Counted from the stretch's first letter, positions 21,187 through 32,451 are shown. The stretch is 64,000 nt of DNA from Rhinopomastus cyanomelas (GCA_013400115.1 VXBP01004230.1:310001-374000); one strand, 5' to 3'. Notes: generated by a model from the sequence alone, not told the origin. Numbers and translations: made by a program.

Positions 21187-21982
21187 AGGGGACAGGTACT
21201 TTGCTTGCCAGAGCCATTTCTGCATGGACTATCTGCTGCTCTGCTCTGGCACAAAGTGTTTTCCCACCCTTCCAAACAGGCAGAAATGTTCCCACGACGG
21301 GCGCTCTCAGTACAGCCAAGGGGCTTTTGCTCTGATTCCCCAAGTGACTGTGGCTACTGAAGTCTCAGGTGTGGTAACTGCTAGGTCTCCACTCTTGCAA
21401 ACCGGGCGAGAATGCGCGCAGCGCTCACATCCAGAGTCACACGTGGCTTTGCCCTGCAGCCAAAGCAGCTCTGGCCATTCCCAGCTGTAGAGCTAGTGAG
21501 GACATCTCTCTGTTCTGTAGGGATGGGTGGTCACAGTGGCTATTATGAACGAGTCGGTCTGGGCACGTAAGCTCTGCCGCGTCCGCAAAGAGCAGAAATG
21601 TCTTTATAAATTGCTCAAGTGTGCCGGATTGCTTCCTGCAGGGCTGCGTCGCTCCTGTCTGCTCCGCTCTGGCTGTCGTCGTGAGCCCTGTGGCCAGCTG
21701 CTTTGTGAGCGAGGCGCCTGGGGAAATGGAAAGAATGCTTCCCCTCCTAATTTCTCTGGTCCTTTGGGGTGGAATCGGCAAAAATAAACTCCCACATGCC
21801 GCCGGAGACCAAGGCCTGCCCATGGGACAGCACACAGGTCTGGGCATCTTGTCTCCTTTTCCACGTGCCTTCCCGCGGTGGAATGCTGTGTGGCAACACC
21901 TGCAGATCTTAATTTCAGTTTTTCATTCCTGCAGGTTCTGTGGGACAGTCCTGGAAGTCGTATTTGTGTCATTTAGGGTTCT
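21187..21982. other. Unassigned intergenic sequence
   Basis: Nothing recognised. Confidence 0.5.
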
Positions 21983-22123
21983 ATCATATCACAGAATATG
22001 GGTTGGAAGGGACCTTGAAGATCCTCTGGTTCCAAACCCCACTGCCGTGGGCAGGGACACGTCCTGCTAGACCATGTCCTGCTAGACCATGTCCTGCTAG
22101 ACCATGTCCTCAAGTCCCTGAGG
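21983..22123 (-). mobile_element. Diverged CR1 tail carrying a 15-bp expansion
   Basis: The tail motif ATCACAGAATATGGGTTGGA is followed by the short-tail CR1 body (CACTGCCGTGGGCAGGGACA). Three units of GTCCTGCTAGACCAT follow at 22061-22105. Confidence 0.8.
22061..22105. repeat. 15-bp tandem repeat, 3 copies
   Basis: Three exact units of GTCCTGCTAGACCAT arose inside the CR1 copy described above. Confidence 0.9.
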
Positions 22124-22893
22124 CTGATATCATGAAGACATTTTCACAGATTTTCTTCTGTGGATTCTAGAAGCAAGGTATTGGGCAGCTCTTTTTGCCT
22201 GGGACCACGTTATTTCCCCTCTCTTTTCCTTTTAAATGACAGTCTGGGACACTCGGTCATGGTTGATGCGGCAGCAGGAGAACTGGAAGCTGGCTGTGTG
22301 CTGGACCACACCATGTGAAGGTTCACCCCCTGCCCTGTAACGCAGCCACTCCCTGCCTTCTGTTTTTCTTTTGTTCAAACTTTGTCATCCTAAACTGGAT
22401 GATGCCTACAGCCATCTGCTGCATTTGGTAGTCTGCGGCATCATGCCGACTCAATTATGCTCCTCGCTAGGATAGCAGCAGGCTGGTTTTCTTTGCTGCT
22501 TTCAAAGAGTGTTTTTCCTGTGCAGATGAAGGCTGAGATCAGTAGGAGCCTCCAGAAGCAAGCTGGCTGAGCTCTTCCCAGCCCTGTCAGGTGGACTCTC
22601 TGTGTCTGCTTGGTGCAGTGATGCAGTGGGAGAGCTGCCAGTCTTTCACCACAGCTGCATCCCGGGGCAGAGCGCTCTGGGGAGGTGGCAGATGTGCTCC
22701 CTTGTGACAGCACTGAACCACTGGGCTCTTTTAATCTTTACCACCCCCTTTGCTTTTTCCACAAATATCTATTACACCAAGTGCTTTGGGATGATGTGAA
22801 GTCAGAGGAGATGATGCAACTGTAAATGACAGTTGTTTTTTAACAAGAGCCCAGGGCAGAAGGGCTACAAAGCCCTTTTTTTTACTGACAGAC
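22124..22893. other. Unassigned intergenic sequence
   Basis: Nothing recognised. Confidence 0.5.
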
Positions 22894-23002
22894 TATCATA
22901 GAATCATTAGGGATTGGAAGGGACCTCAAAAGATCATCCAGCCCAATCCCCCTGCCACAGCAGCATCACCTAGATCAAGTCACACAGGAGCACATCCAGA
23001 CG
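22894..23002 (-). mobile_element. CR1 3' tail, young group
   Basis: It reads ATCATAGAATCATTAGGGAT, then the usual tail body, and stops after CACATCCAGACG. It lies back to back with the next, oppositely oriented CR1. Confidence 0.92.
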
Positions 23003-23007
23003 AGTAG

Positions 23008-23187
23008 TCAGGCATTAGAACAGGCTGCCCAGGGACGTGGTTCAGTCACCATCCCTGGATGTGTTTAAAGATTGTTTAGACGTGGTGCTTAAATATATGG
23101 TCTAGTGGTGAATTTGGTAAGTAGGATAATTGGTTGGACTTGATGATCTCAAGGGTCTTTTCCAACCTGAATGTCTCTATGAGAGAG
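23008..23187 (+). mobile_element. CR1 3' fragment of another group
   Basis: It begins GAACAGGCTGCCCAGGGACG soon after 23008, contains GACTTGATGATCTCAAGGGT, and ends TCCAACCTGAATGTCTCTAT. Confidence 0.87.
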
Positions 23188-24524
23188 ATAATTTTGAACC
23201 TTACTGGGGGGTTCCTGGTAAAGCTGTTTTGCTGAGTCTTCATACTCACAGTGAAGCACCCAAGCAGTAGGATTTACATGTGTGATATCAACTGTGACCT
23301 CAGTCTTCTTCCTGTGGTGGGTTGGAGAGGCTTACTTGGAATCTGGAGTAAAATGTTATACTTCTGCTTTGCTGCAGGCTTAGGATAAACTTTGAGGGTC
23401 CAGAACTCCTTCCAGCTTTGTTCTTTGCCTTCCCTGCAAGTAGAGGACCTGATGGATTCCAACACACAGTCATCCAGGCTTACTCTTTGCATCCTTCTGG
23501 GCTGTCTGTAGCACCCTGATCCTTTCCCCCCTCTTTGTTATATGTGGATAGGGGTCAGATCAAATGGTGGGGAGCTAGAAGAGGACAGAAACCTCCTCTC
23601 AGGGAATGGTGCTATTTACATTCAAGACACTTTGGGCCCCACCAGCTGTTCCATCTGTGTTATTTTCAGAAGGGCAATAATCCATGGGAGGTCAGGAGAG
23701 TGAAATTGTGTGAATATGTTGGGTGAAGGAGACTGAGATGCTTGGAAGTCCTCAGGCCTTGTCATGACAGAGAGTCAGGATCCCAGATGATGATGGCTTG
23801 CAGACTGGGAGAATTCAAGGAGAGCTCTGAAAGTGCTGCTTGTATGGCCAGGAAAAGCTGCTGGGCTGTGTGTCCGTTAGCTGTTTTTTGAGAGTCATCT
23901 TTAGATTGCCAGCAGGACCACCTGTTCTTTTCTGGACAATAATATTATGTGTGTGTGTGCCCCTGTATGTTGCTGCATTTCTGCCTTTATTTTTAGCCCT
24001 TCCCAAAGCCCCCCCGAGAGGTCGGGGGGATGCTGTGGATTGTGAGTGGTGCCTGGCAGCATTGCTCACATTGGTGGTTGTCAGAATTTCCATGATAAAT
24101 CTCTGCTTTGAAAGGCCTGTAACTCATCCTTCTATTCTGGGTCCTGAAGCTCTTCTATCCTGGAAAAAAAAAAAGCACAGCTCTTCTGAAAAGCCCCTGT
24201 CTTTTCCTCACAAGGGTTTTGTTGTTTTGTTGGCCTAAACCAAAGCTTTTCCAAAGCAGGTACCTAAGTGCCAGCGTGTGGCAGCTCTCTTCAGTGTGTT
24301 TTGTGTGGTCAGATGGAAAAACACTTCGCGTATCAGACCCAGACAGACACTGGGTGCTGTAAGGCAGCAGGGAGCCAACAGCATTTAGCTCCCTACCACC
24401 AGATATGAGGAAGCACAAACCCAGCTGAATTGTGGTAGAGACTGGGCAGCCTCCAGATCTGGTGTGATATCAGAGTTATAGGGTGTCCTGGTTTAAAAGT
24501 TGAGCAGAATCTGTAAGTTTCATT
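23188..24524. other. Unassigned intergenic sequence
   Basis: Nothing recognised. Confidence 0.5.
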
Positions 24525-25092
24525 TGAACATCTCTCTGATGAGGAAAGGCTGAGGGAGCTGGGTCTCTTTAGCTTGGAGAAAAGGAGATTGAGGGGTGAC
24601 CTCCTTAATCACAGAGGTTGGAAGGGACCTCAAAAGATCATCTAAGTCCACCCTCCCCTGCTGGAGCAGGGTCAGCCTACAGTACTGTCTCAAGATGTCC
24701 TACATGGGGCTTGAACCCATGACCCCAGGGATTCACAGTCCCATGCTCTACCAACTGAGCCAACCAGGATATAAATATGTGAAGAGCAGGCGTCAGGAGG
24801 ATGGAGCCAGGCTCCTCTCAGTGTCATCTAGTGATAGGGCAAGGGGCAACGGGTGTGAGCTGGAACAGAGGAGGTTCCACATCAATATGAGAAGGAACCT
24901 CATCCCAGTGAGGGTGATGGAGCCCTGAAACAGGCTGCCCAGGGGAGTTGTGGAGTCTCCTTCACTGGAGAGGTTGAAGACCCACCTGGATGTGTTCCTG
25001 TGCGACTTGGTCTAGGTGATCCTGCTGTGTCAGAGGGATTGGACTAGATGATCTTTTGAGGTCCCTTCCAATCTCTAATGTTCTATGATTCT
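24525..25092 (+). mobile_element. CR1 LINE fragment, interrupted by a SINE
   Basis: The left part is 24525-24607 (ending GGGGTGACCTCCTTAA); the right part starts at TAAATATGTGAAGAGC (24771) and runs to the tail TTCTATGATTCTG. About six bases expected between the two parts are missing at the insertion point. Confidence 0.93.
24608..24770 (-). mobile_element. tRNA-derived SINE with CR1-type 3' tail
   Basis: Read on the minus strand, a tRNA-like head (24770-24698) is followed by a short linker and then a CR1 tail (about 24682-24608). The head has an A box TGGCTCAGTTGG and a B box GGTTCAAGCCC, a T-stem of five pairs, and an anticodon loop CTGTGAA. The tail contains GGGTGGACTTAGATGATCTT, then GAGGTCCCTTCCAACCTCTG. 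Its tail differs from the host CR1 (ACTTAGATGATC with CCAACCTC), so it was mobilised by another CR1 group. The design resembles the CR1-mobilised TguSINE1 class known from passerines. The head looks Lys- or Ile-like by eye. Confidence 0.85.
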
Positions 25093-25872
25093 GCATGTTT
25101 TCTACACAATATTTTGGGTTTGGAAAGTTTGAAAAGAAATATTCTGCCCCCCCATCTTCCCTTTCTCTCTGTTTCTGATTGTTTTCTTCCGGTCTTCTCC
25201 ATCTTGGATGTTGTCTTGTCTTGTTGGGGCTGCGCTGCTGCTGCTGAGATAGAAGTGCTTGCTGCTTTGAAGATGATTTGCAGTGGGAGGATAGCCCTTG
25301 TTTGCTTGGATGACTGTAAATCCTGAGCTTTGGAGATTTATGAGAATCATTTATTTAGCAGACCAACTCTTAAAACAGCCACAGATGCTGAAATTTTGGG
25401 AGTCAGGCAACTGCTGCAGTTTCAAAATAAGCAGAGACTGTCTACAACGTGGCCATTCTGGATGTTTTATCTCAGTCCAGTGGAGGAGCATTGTGATGAA
25501 GCTGTGTGTCTGTGTGACTGTCTTCTCTTCGGGTTTTGTTCTGGTGTGTGTGTGGTGAATTAAAATGCCTTGTTGCCTTTTTCTCCCAAAACTGAGTTAA
25601 GTTGCTTCATTGCCTGCGAATTTGTTAGTGGTTTTCTAAAGCCCTCTCTTTGTGTTTTGCACTGTAGCTACAAGTTCTGGGTTAAAACACATTTTGATAG
25701 CTGAGGATGGTTGCTGAATGTAGACCTGCGAGATAGGGTTAATGCTCCTTGTATCCAGAAAGAGTGGAGAGGTGGGACAGATGGTGAAGTCTTTTCTTTT
25801 ACACCCATTTTGTTATTAGGTGACTATTGTAAGAGAAATGCAGCACAAATGAGTAGCTGATAGTTTAAGGTT
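25093..25872. other. Unassigned intergenic sequence upstream of the tRNA
   Basis: Nothing recognised. Confidence 0.5.
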
Positions 25873-25960
25873 CCTTCGATAGCTCAGCTGGTAGAGCGGA
25901 GGACTGTAGGCTCCTTGCTCAGCCATCCTTAGGTCGCTGGTTCAACTCCGGCTCGAAGGA
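25873..25960 (+). tRNA. tRNA-Tyr (GTA) with 15-base intron
   Basis: The acceptor arms CCTTCGA and TCGAAGG pair perfectly with discriminator A. The D-arm is GCTC-AGCTGGTA-GAGC, the anticodon stem GAGGA pairs with TCCTT, and the loop CTGTAGA gives anticodon GTA. A 15-base intron (25910-25924) sits one base 3' of the anticodon, the canonical place in eukaryotic tRNA-Tyr. The T-arm is GCTGG-TTCAACT-CCGGC. A box TAGCTCAGCTGG and B box GGTTCAACTCC are intact, and a TTTT terminator follows at 25967. Removing the intron leaves 73 bases. It appears functional. Confidence 0.96.
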
Positions 25961-25966
25961 GTGCCC

Positions 25967-25970
25967 TTTT
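25967..25970 (+). terminator. RNA polymerase III terminator of tRNA-Tyr
   Basis: TTTT lies seven bases after the tRNA 3' end. Confidence 0.8.
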
Positions 25971-25975
25971 GCCTA

Positions 25976-26490
25976 TGGTTGTGCATCTGGACTATCATGT
26001 CCACTTCTGGGCCCCTCAGTTCAAGAAGGACATGGAAGTGCTGGAGAGAGTCCAGAGCAGAGCCACAAAGATGAGGAAGGGACTAGAACACCTCCCTTAT
26101 GAGGAAAGGCTGAGGGAGTGGGGTCTCTTTAGCTTGGAGAAGAGGAGACCGAGGGGTGATCTTGTTAATGTCAATAAATATGTGAAGGGTGGGTGTCAGG
26201 AGGATGGAGCCAGGCTCTGCTCAGTGACATCTAATGAAGGGGTAATGGGTGTCAGCTGGAACACAGGAGGTGGAGGTTCCACATCAATATGAGAAGGAAC
26301 TTCTTCCCAGTGAGAGTGACAGAGCACTGGACTGGGCTGCCCAAGAAGGGTTGTGGAGTCTCCTTCTCTGGAGACATTTAAAACCCTCTTGGACATGTTC
26401 CTGTGTGACTTGATGTGGTGATCCTGCTGTCAAGGGGATTGGACTGGATGATCTTTCGAGGTCCCTTCCAACCCCTCGTGTTCTGTGATA
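25976..26490 (+). mobile_element. CR1 LINE fragment abutting the tRNA gene
   Basis: The body starts near GTGCATCTGGACTATCATGT, a few bases after the tRNA terminator, and ends CCAACCCCTCGTGTTCTGTG. The ORF2 C-terminal frame is partly open with a small duplication near 26262. Confidence 0.93.
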
Positions 26491-27390
26491 CTCACATGTC
26501 CAGTGTGTTCCCTCCACACAGTGCAAACAGCTCACAGCCGTTCATCTGTACGGTGAAGTCACCCACACGTTGCTGTGATTTCTAGTGCACACCCAGGAGA
26601 GATGGGGCTGCGAGGATCGTGTGCCCTGATGGTGCCGTGGATCCCATCAACCTGTGGCAAAACAGAGAGCAGCACATGGGAAGCCAAGTGCTGGGAGGAT
26701 TGAGCTGCCTCTCATCTCGTATGAGAGCTTTCACAGTTTCTGAGAGCTGTGGAGACGTTAGCTGCAAGTAGCACATTTGTATGCACATGGCAGGCTCCAG
26801 TTCAAAACATGAAGGTAATGAACTTGAAACTGGGTCCTGACACACAATGAGAACTGGGGGGGGAGCATTGAGAACTTGAGCTGCATCAAAGACGGGGTGA
26901 TTTCACATGCAGCCGTCAGCAGGCCATTCAAACTCAGATTATCTTTTGGCAGATGGGAATCACACTAATTCCCTGCCTCCCCAGGAAGGCTGGGAGGAAG
27001 CAAAGAATATGCCAAAGGCTTCATGTATGCAAGAGCTCAGCTGTTTTTCAAACTATCTTAGTAGCTGCTTGAATGATGGACACGACCTTTCCTCCAGGTC
27101 TTGCCTGACAGCTCTTGGACTCTTGTGGTTTCAAAAACACTGCTAGTACAAAGGGAGAACAGTCCCGTGTTGCTCTCTTGCATGGGTACATAGACAGTGC
27201 TTAGCTGGGTTTCACTGTAGCTCCAGATGCAGGATTTAAGCTCTTCTATCCTGATCTGTGTTCTTCTGCAACTGATTTGCCTTTGGACAGAAAGGTTTGT
27301 TTATTCAGATTCCTCTGTCCATCTCTTGACTATCTCTGAGCAGCGTGTTCCCGTAGGAGCTCTGTGCCTCCTTAGGCAAGGGACACAACA
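26491..27390. other. Unassigned intergenic sequence
   Basis: Nothing recognised. Confidence 0.5.
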
Positions 27391-27501
27391 CTGCCTGGAT
27401 GTGTTCCTGTGAGACCTGGTGTAGGTGACCCTGCTGTGGCAGGGGGATTGGACTGGAGGATCTTTCAAGGTCCCTTCCAATCCCTAATGTTCTGTGATTC
27501 C
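27391..27501 (+). mobile_element. CR1 3' tail
   Basis: It begins TGCCTGGATGTGTTCCTGTG and ends CCAATCCCTAATGTTCTGTG. Confidence 0.92.
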
Positions 27502-27520
27502 TTTTTCCAGATGGAAATTC

Positions 27521-27675
27521 GAGGCTTGGAGTGACTCGCCTGTTGTCAAACACAAAACCTGCTGGAACAAGAACCTTCCAAACTCTCCAGAGCTTCAGGA
27601 GGCTTGGAGTGACTTGCCTGTTGCCAAACATAAACCTGCTGGAACAAGAACCTTCCAGACTCTCCAGAGCTTCAG
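27521..27675. repeat. 78-bp tandem duplication (2 copies, about 90% alike)
   Basis: Units starting GAGGCTTGGAGTGACT occur at 27521 and 27599. Differences include C/T and G/A changes and one deleted base, so the duplication is not recent. Confidence 0.9.
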
Positions 27676-28052
27676 GCCAGTGCCCGATCTGCTTGTCCAG
27701 ACTCAGTGTTATCTCTTGTTGCTGTTCTGATTCCATCTGGCTGTCAGCTGTACCAGCCAGTGCTTCATGGGTATTTACGCTGCTGCCAGTTCTCATGTCT
27801 CAACTGGGAGTCATTTAATGTGGGTGACTGAGATTCCTTGAGTGGAAGAATTTGAAGTATCTCAGACAATGGCATGGTTAACATCAGTTTTGCCACAAGG
27901 CTGGTTTTTTTAAGGATTGTTGACATACAGGAGTTTTTCTAAGGCTTCAGTGTCTGTGGTTTCAGCCCTTAAAAATTTCACGGGCAAAAGGGTTTTGGCA
28001 TCAGAGTTCAATGTCCTTCTCCTGTAAGATACAAGAATAAACAGGAAGAGAA

Positions 28053-29565
28053 ATCATAGAATCAGAGAATGGCCAGGGTTGGAAGGGATCATCTAGTTCC
28101 AACCCCCCTGCAAAGACAGGGACACCTTCACTAGAGCAGGTTACTCAGGGCCCCAGCCGACCTGGCCTTCAACACTTCCAGGGATGGGGCAGCCACAACC
28201 TCCTTGGGCAACCTGTTCCAGCATCTCACCACCCTCACAGGAAAGAATTGTTTCCTAATGTCCAACCCCAGTCTTCCCTCTTCTAGTCTGTAACCCTTCC
28301 CCCTTGCCCTCTTGCTTCCACCCATGAAAAGCCTTCCCCTCACTTTCTTGTAGTCCCCTCCAGATATTGGAAAGCTGCTAGAAGGTCACCAGAGAGCCTC
28401 CTCTTCTCCAGGCTGAACAACTCCAACTTGCTCAGCCTGTCCTCACAGGGGAGGTGCTCCAGCCCTCTGAGCATTTGAGTTGCTCCTCTCTGGACACCTT
28501 TCAGGAGCTTTATGTCCTTCTGATGTTGGTGACTCCAGAGCTGGACACAGGACTCCAGGTGGGGTCTCACAAGTGCAGAGTAGAGGGGGAGAAACACCTC
28601 CCTTGAAAGACTGTCACTGCTTCTTCTGATGCAGCCCAGGACATGGTTGGCTTTCTGGGCTGCAAGCACACACTGGCAGCTCCTGCTCAACTTCTGCTCC
28701 ACCATCTCCTCCAAGTCCTTCTCCTCAGGGTTGTCCTCCATCCTTTCTCCTCCCAGTCTGTATCTGTGCATGCGATTGCCTCAACCCAGGTGCAGACCCT
28801 TGCACCTGCCCTTGTTGAACTTCATGCCATTTGCACAGTCCACTTCTGGAGCCTGACAAGGTCCCTCTGGATGGTCTCCCTTCCCTCCAGGGTGTTGACT
28901 TCACCACAGTTTGGTGCCATCAGCAAACTGACTGAGGGTGCATTCAATTCCACCCTCCATGTCGCTGACAAAGGGTTAAACAGCACAGATCCAAGTACTG
29001 GCCCTCGAGGAACAGCACTCGTCACACCTCTCCATTTGGACACTGAGCCACCGATCACAGCTCTTTGGGTGTGACCAGCCAGCCAACGAGTGGTCCCTCC
29101 CTTCAGTCCGTATCGTTCCAGTTTACAGGTCAGAGTGTCGTGTGGGACAGTGTCAAATGCTTTGTGCAGACCCAGGTAGATGATGTCTGTTGCTCTGCTT
29201 TTGCCCACTGAGGCTGTGACCCCATTGTAAAAGGCCACCGAGTTGGTCAGGCAGGACTTGCCCTTGGTGAAGCCGTGTTGGCTGTCACCAACCACCCCTT
29301 TATTATCTGCTTGCCTTAGCAGAGCCTTCAGGAGGATCTGCTCCATGATCTTTCCAGGCACAGAGGTGAGACTGACTGGCCTGTAGATCCCTGGGTCTTC
29401 TTCTCTTCCATTTTTGAAAACAGGGGTTATGTTTCCCCTTTTCCAGTCAGTGGGAACTTCACCAGACCACCATGACTTTTTGAGTATGAGGGACAGTGCC
29501 TTTGCAACTTCACCCACCATCTCTTTCAGGAGCTGTGGGTGACTATGGCTCAAAGCCATCAGCAA
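28053..29565 (-). mobile_element. Long CR1 LINE copy with reverse-transcriptase remnant
   Basis: This is the longest coherent CR1 in the window. The tail starts AAATCATAGAATCAGAGAAT at the left. On the minus strand two frame blocks are readable. At 28822-29565 there is a reverse-transcriptase piece with DWKRGNITPVFKNG, YRPVSLTSVPGK and HGFTKGKSCLTN motifs. At 28340-28771 there is the ORF2 C-terminal part with LYSALVRPHLESCVQ. A frameshift near 28930 removes the FADD catalytic signature and the YLD motif reads YLG, so the copy cannot encode active enzyme. The 5' end and the endonuclease domain are absent. It is a different group from the short majority copies. Confidence 0.93.
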
Positions 29566-30171
29566 CTAAGAGAAAATCTTTTCTGAGGAAAGATTCCCGG
29601 TCAAACACGGCTGCAAGTCAACAGAGTCAACAAATGCATCAGGAGAAGGGAATGGGGCAGGTCTGTCTCCCAGAGCAAAAGCCTTTACTGCAGGTTCTCC
29701 TCCTCTCCACTACCCTAATTTGAAGAGGGGAGCTAATGAACGTTGCTGAGTGGATTGAAACAAGCAGCAGCACTGTGGACACAAGACTGTCAGTGTGACT
29801 GGCAGTGAATTGGTCATGCTTCTGTTTGGCTTTTCACTGCAGGCCAGGGTATGATGCAGAGGTGCTGGGGGTACCATTAGAGCTGGCACTGGTACCAGCC
29901 AGTCCTGGCCATCTGGGTCCGCAATGGCACAGCTGTGTGATGCTGGGATGTGCCTGTATATGCACAGCAGCCTTGCTGCAGGCTTAGAAACATGCACGAG
30001 GTGGTGGCCGCCCTGGTTTTGTTTGTGGGGAGGCTCATTTTACTCTCTAAGTGCTATTTGCACCACGGGAGCTGGGCTGCCCTCCCTCAGGTATGCGCTG
30101 GGAGAGGACAAGGGGTAATGTGTCTCAACATATGTGCTTCTGAGGATCTCCTCAAGCTCTTGGGTACCTCA
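29566..30171. other. Unassigned intergenic sequence
   Basis: Nothing recognised. Confidence 0.5.
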
Positions 30172-30530
30172 CTATCACAGAATCACAGATTTACTCTGGC
30201 TGGAAAATACTCCTGGGATCATTGAGTCCAACCATCTACCCTACTTTACAACCTCACCTCTTCCAAACGATCTTTAAACACATCCAGGGATGGCGACTCA
30301 ACCACCTCCCTGGGAAGCCCATCCCAGTGCCTGACCACCCTTTCTGTGAAAAAATTCTTCCTAATATCAAGTTTAAACTTCCCCTGATGTAACTTGAACC
30401 ACTCCCTCTTGTCTTGTCACTAATTGCTTGTGAGAAGAGACCAGCACCAACCTCTCCACGACGTCCCTTCAGGTAGTTGTAGAGCGTGATGAGGTCTGCG
30501 CTGGAGCTGATGGGCTTGTGCGGTCATACT
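30172..30530 (-). mobile_element. Older CR1 fragment
   Basis: It starts CTATCACAGAATCACAGATT and carries the GGGATGGCGACTCAACCACC block shared with the copies at 32452, 34139 and 47131. Those four form one older group. Confidence 0.88.
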
Positions 30531-30930
30531 GTCCATCAGGAACGAGTGAAGGTTGTTCAGGGTTCCCTTTCACTTAGTGACTATCTTTCTTGTTGATTTA
30601 GAGCTGGGCACTTTAATGAGCTTTTCAGAAAGCCCTCAGATTTGGCATTTCTCTGGAAATGTCAGAGACAAAAGGCATTTGGAGAAACGAGAAACACAGA
30701 GAGGGAAGCACTGTTGTATCCTAGGAAAGCACGAGACCACAGAGGAGAGAAAAATAATCTAAAGCTAATTTCAAAGGGGAAAAACCCATGAGAAAGGAGT
30801 TCTTATGATCTGTAAAGACAGAATGAATTGAAGATATTTCAGTGGAATAACAGTTACGAGCTTCTCGTGCCTTTGGCTTGGCAGTTCATGTTATGCAGCA
30901 AGGTGATGGCAAAGTCTGCTAGACATGAGT
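30531..30930. other. Unassigned intergenic sequence
   Basis: Nothing recognised. Confidence 0.5.
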
Positions 30931-31442
30931 ATCATAGGAGCACAGAACATTAGGGATTGGAAGGGACCTCGAAAGATCATCTAGTCCCATCCCCCTGACA
31001 CAGCAGGATCACCAAGTCACACAGGAACACATCCAGGTGGATTTTAAACATCTCCAGAGAAGGAGACTCCACAACTCCCCTGGGCAGCCCCTTCCAGTGC
31101 TGTGTCACTTTCACAATGAAGAAGTTCCTTGTCATACTTACATGGAACATGTTTTGTCTTACATCCATTGCCCCTTGTCCCATCATTAGATGACACTGAG
31201 AAGAGCCTGGCTCCATCCTCCTGACCCCTACCCTTCACATATTTATAGACTTCAGTGAGGTCACTCTTCTGTCTCCTTTTCTCCAAGCTAAAGAGACCCA
31301 GGTTCCTCAGCCTTTCCACAGAAGGGAGATGTTCTACTCCCTTCATCATCTTTGTGGCTCTGCTCTGGACTCTCTCCAGCAGTTCTGTGTCCTTCTTGAA
31401 CTGAAGGGCCCAGAATTGGACAGAATATTCCAGGTGCATCAA
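30931..31442 (-). mobile_element. CR1 LINE fragment, young group
   Basis: The copy is continuous from ATCATAGGAGCACAGAACAT to GACAGAATATTCCAGGTGCA. The minus-strand frame reads through most of the ORF2 C terminus (31044-31442) with few breaks, so it is comparatively recent. Confidence 0.94.
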
Positions 31443-32305
31443 AGTGCTTTCTTAAGTCAGGGCTGAAGTGGAACAAAGGCAAGGTGGGAACTGAACAGAG
31501 CTTGAGCGGTCTACATGATTTAGCAACGGCTAATTTTAGGCACTTGTTTCTGAAACCTCTTGCCTATAGCCTGGCACCCATCAAGCTGCTTCTGTCAGGA
31601 GCACTTTTCAACCTCCAACTGTGTTCCCAGGCATGGCATTTTCATAAAAAGCAAACCCAAACAAACAGCAGCAAGTTTGTGACCTCAGGCTTGCCTCTCC
31701 CTGCTAATCTCATTCCTTTTAAGGGTAGGAGCTGGTGGCTAATGTGATTTCTAGTGAAATGCTCCGCGTAGCTGACTACGAGTGCGTCGAGTTTTGCTGG
31801 GGCTGCTGTTGAAAATGTCAAGCCCTCGCAGCCTCCATCCAGTTTTCAGAAAAACCACTTGGTTTCTTTATATTGTCACCTAGCCAACCGTGACCAACAC
31901 GTCTCTAAGGTTAGATTCATGGCCAACGCGAACAAGAAAATTTAACCCTCTCATGGGTCCTCAGCAGTTAATTCTGATCTGTAGCTTGGCCCCGTCTCTC
32001 TTGCCCCTTCCCATCTGAATTGACTTTAAAACAGAGAGGAGCTTCCAGCTTTGAGTATTGCCTGAGCACCTTCCTGCTGGGATCCTGCCTGGAGAGATGG
32101 AGATGCCTCCTCAAAAAATAACAGTAGTCTGCAAGGGCGCTTGGGCGTGCTCCTGCCGTGGGGTTGTGGCCTTGCTGGAGCTTGTCATGGGCCGGCCAGT
32201 TTGTAATACAGGAGCAAAAAAGGAAAAGAAGTGCCTAATCCACCAAGAAGACGTAACCGTCTCGATGGAGGAAAGTGACTCAATGTGGCAGAACTACAGG
32301 ACTGG
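31443..32305. other. Unassigned intergenic sequence
   Basis: Nothing recognised. Confidence 0.5.
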
Positions 32306-32393
32306 ATCATGGAATCATTAGGGATTGGAAGGGACCTCGGAAGATCATCTAGTCCAATCGCCCTGACACAGCAGGATCACCCAGACCAAGTTC
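32306..32393 (-). mobile_element. CR1 3' tail, young group
   Basis: It runs from ATCATGGAATCATTAGGGAT to CACCCAGACCAAGTT and then stops. Confidence 0.9.
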
Positions 32394-32451
32394 CAGCAGC
32401 AATTGTGGAGTTTGCTCTAGGGGAGTACTTGTGTTTGAAGTCACCATCACT

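Noticed and set aside
24698..24770. Functional tRNA-His reading of the minus-strand tRNA-like unit (anticodon loop CTGTGAA)
   Set aside because: The acceptor stem pairs only partly, the rest is not His-like, and it is fused to a CR1 tail; a SINE head explains it better.
28340..28771. 143-codon frame with LYSALVRPHLESC
   Set aside because: This is the ORF2 C-terminal part of a CR1 LINE, reported as a mobile element and not as a host gene.
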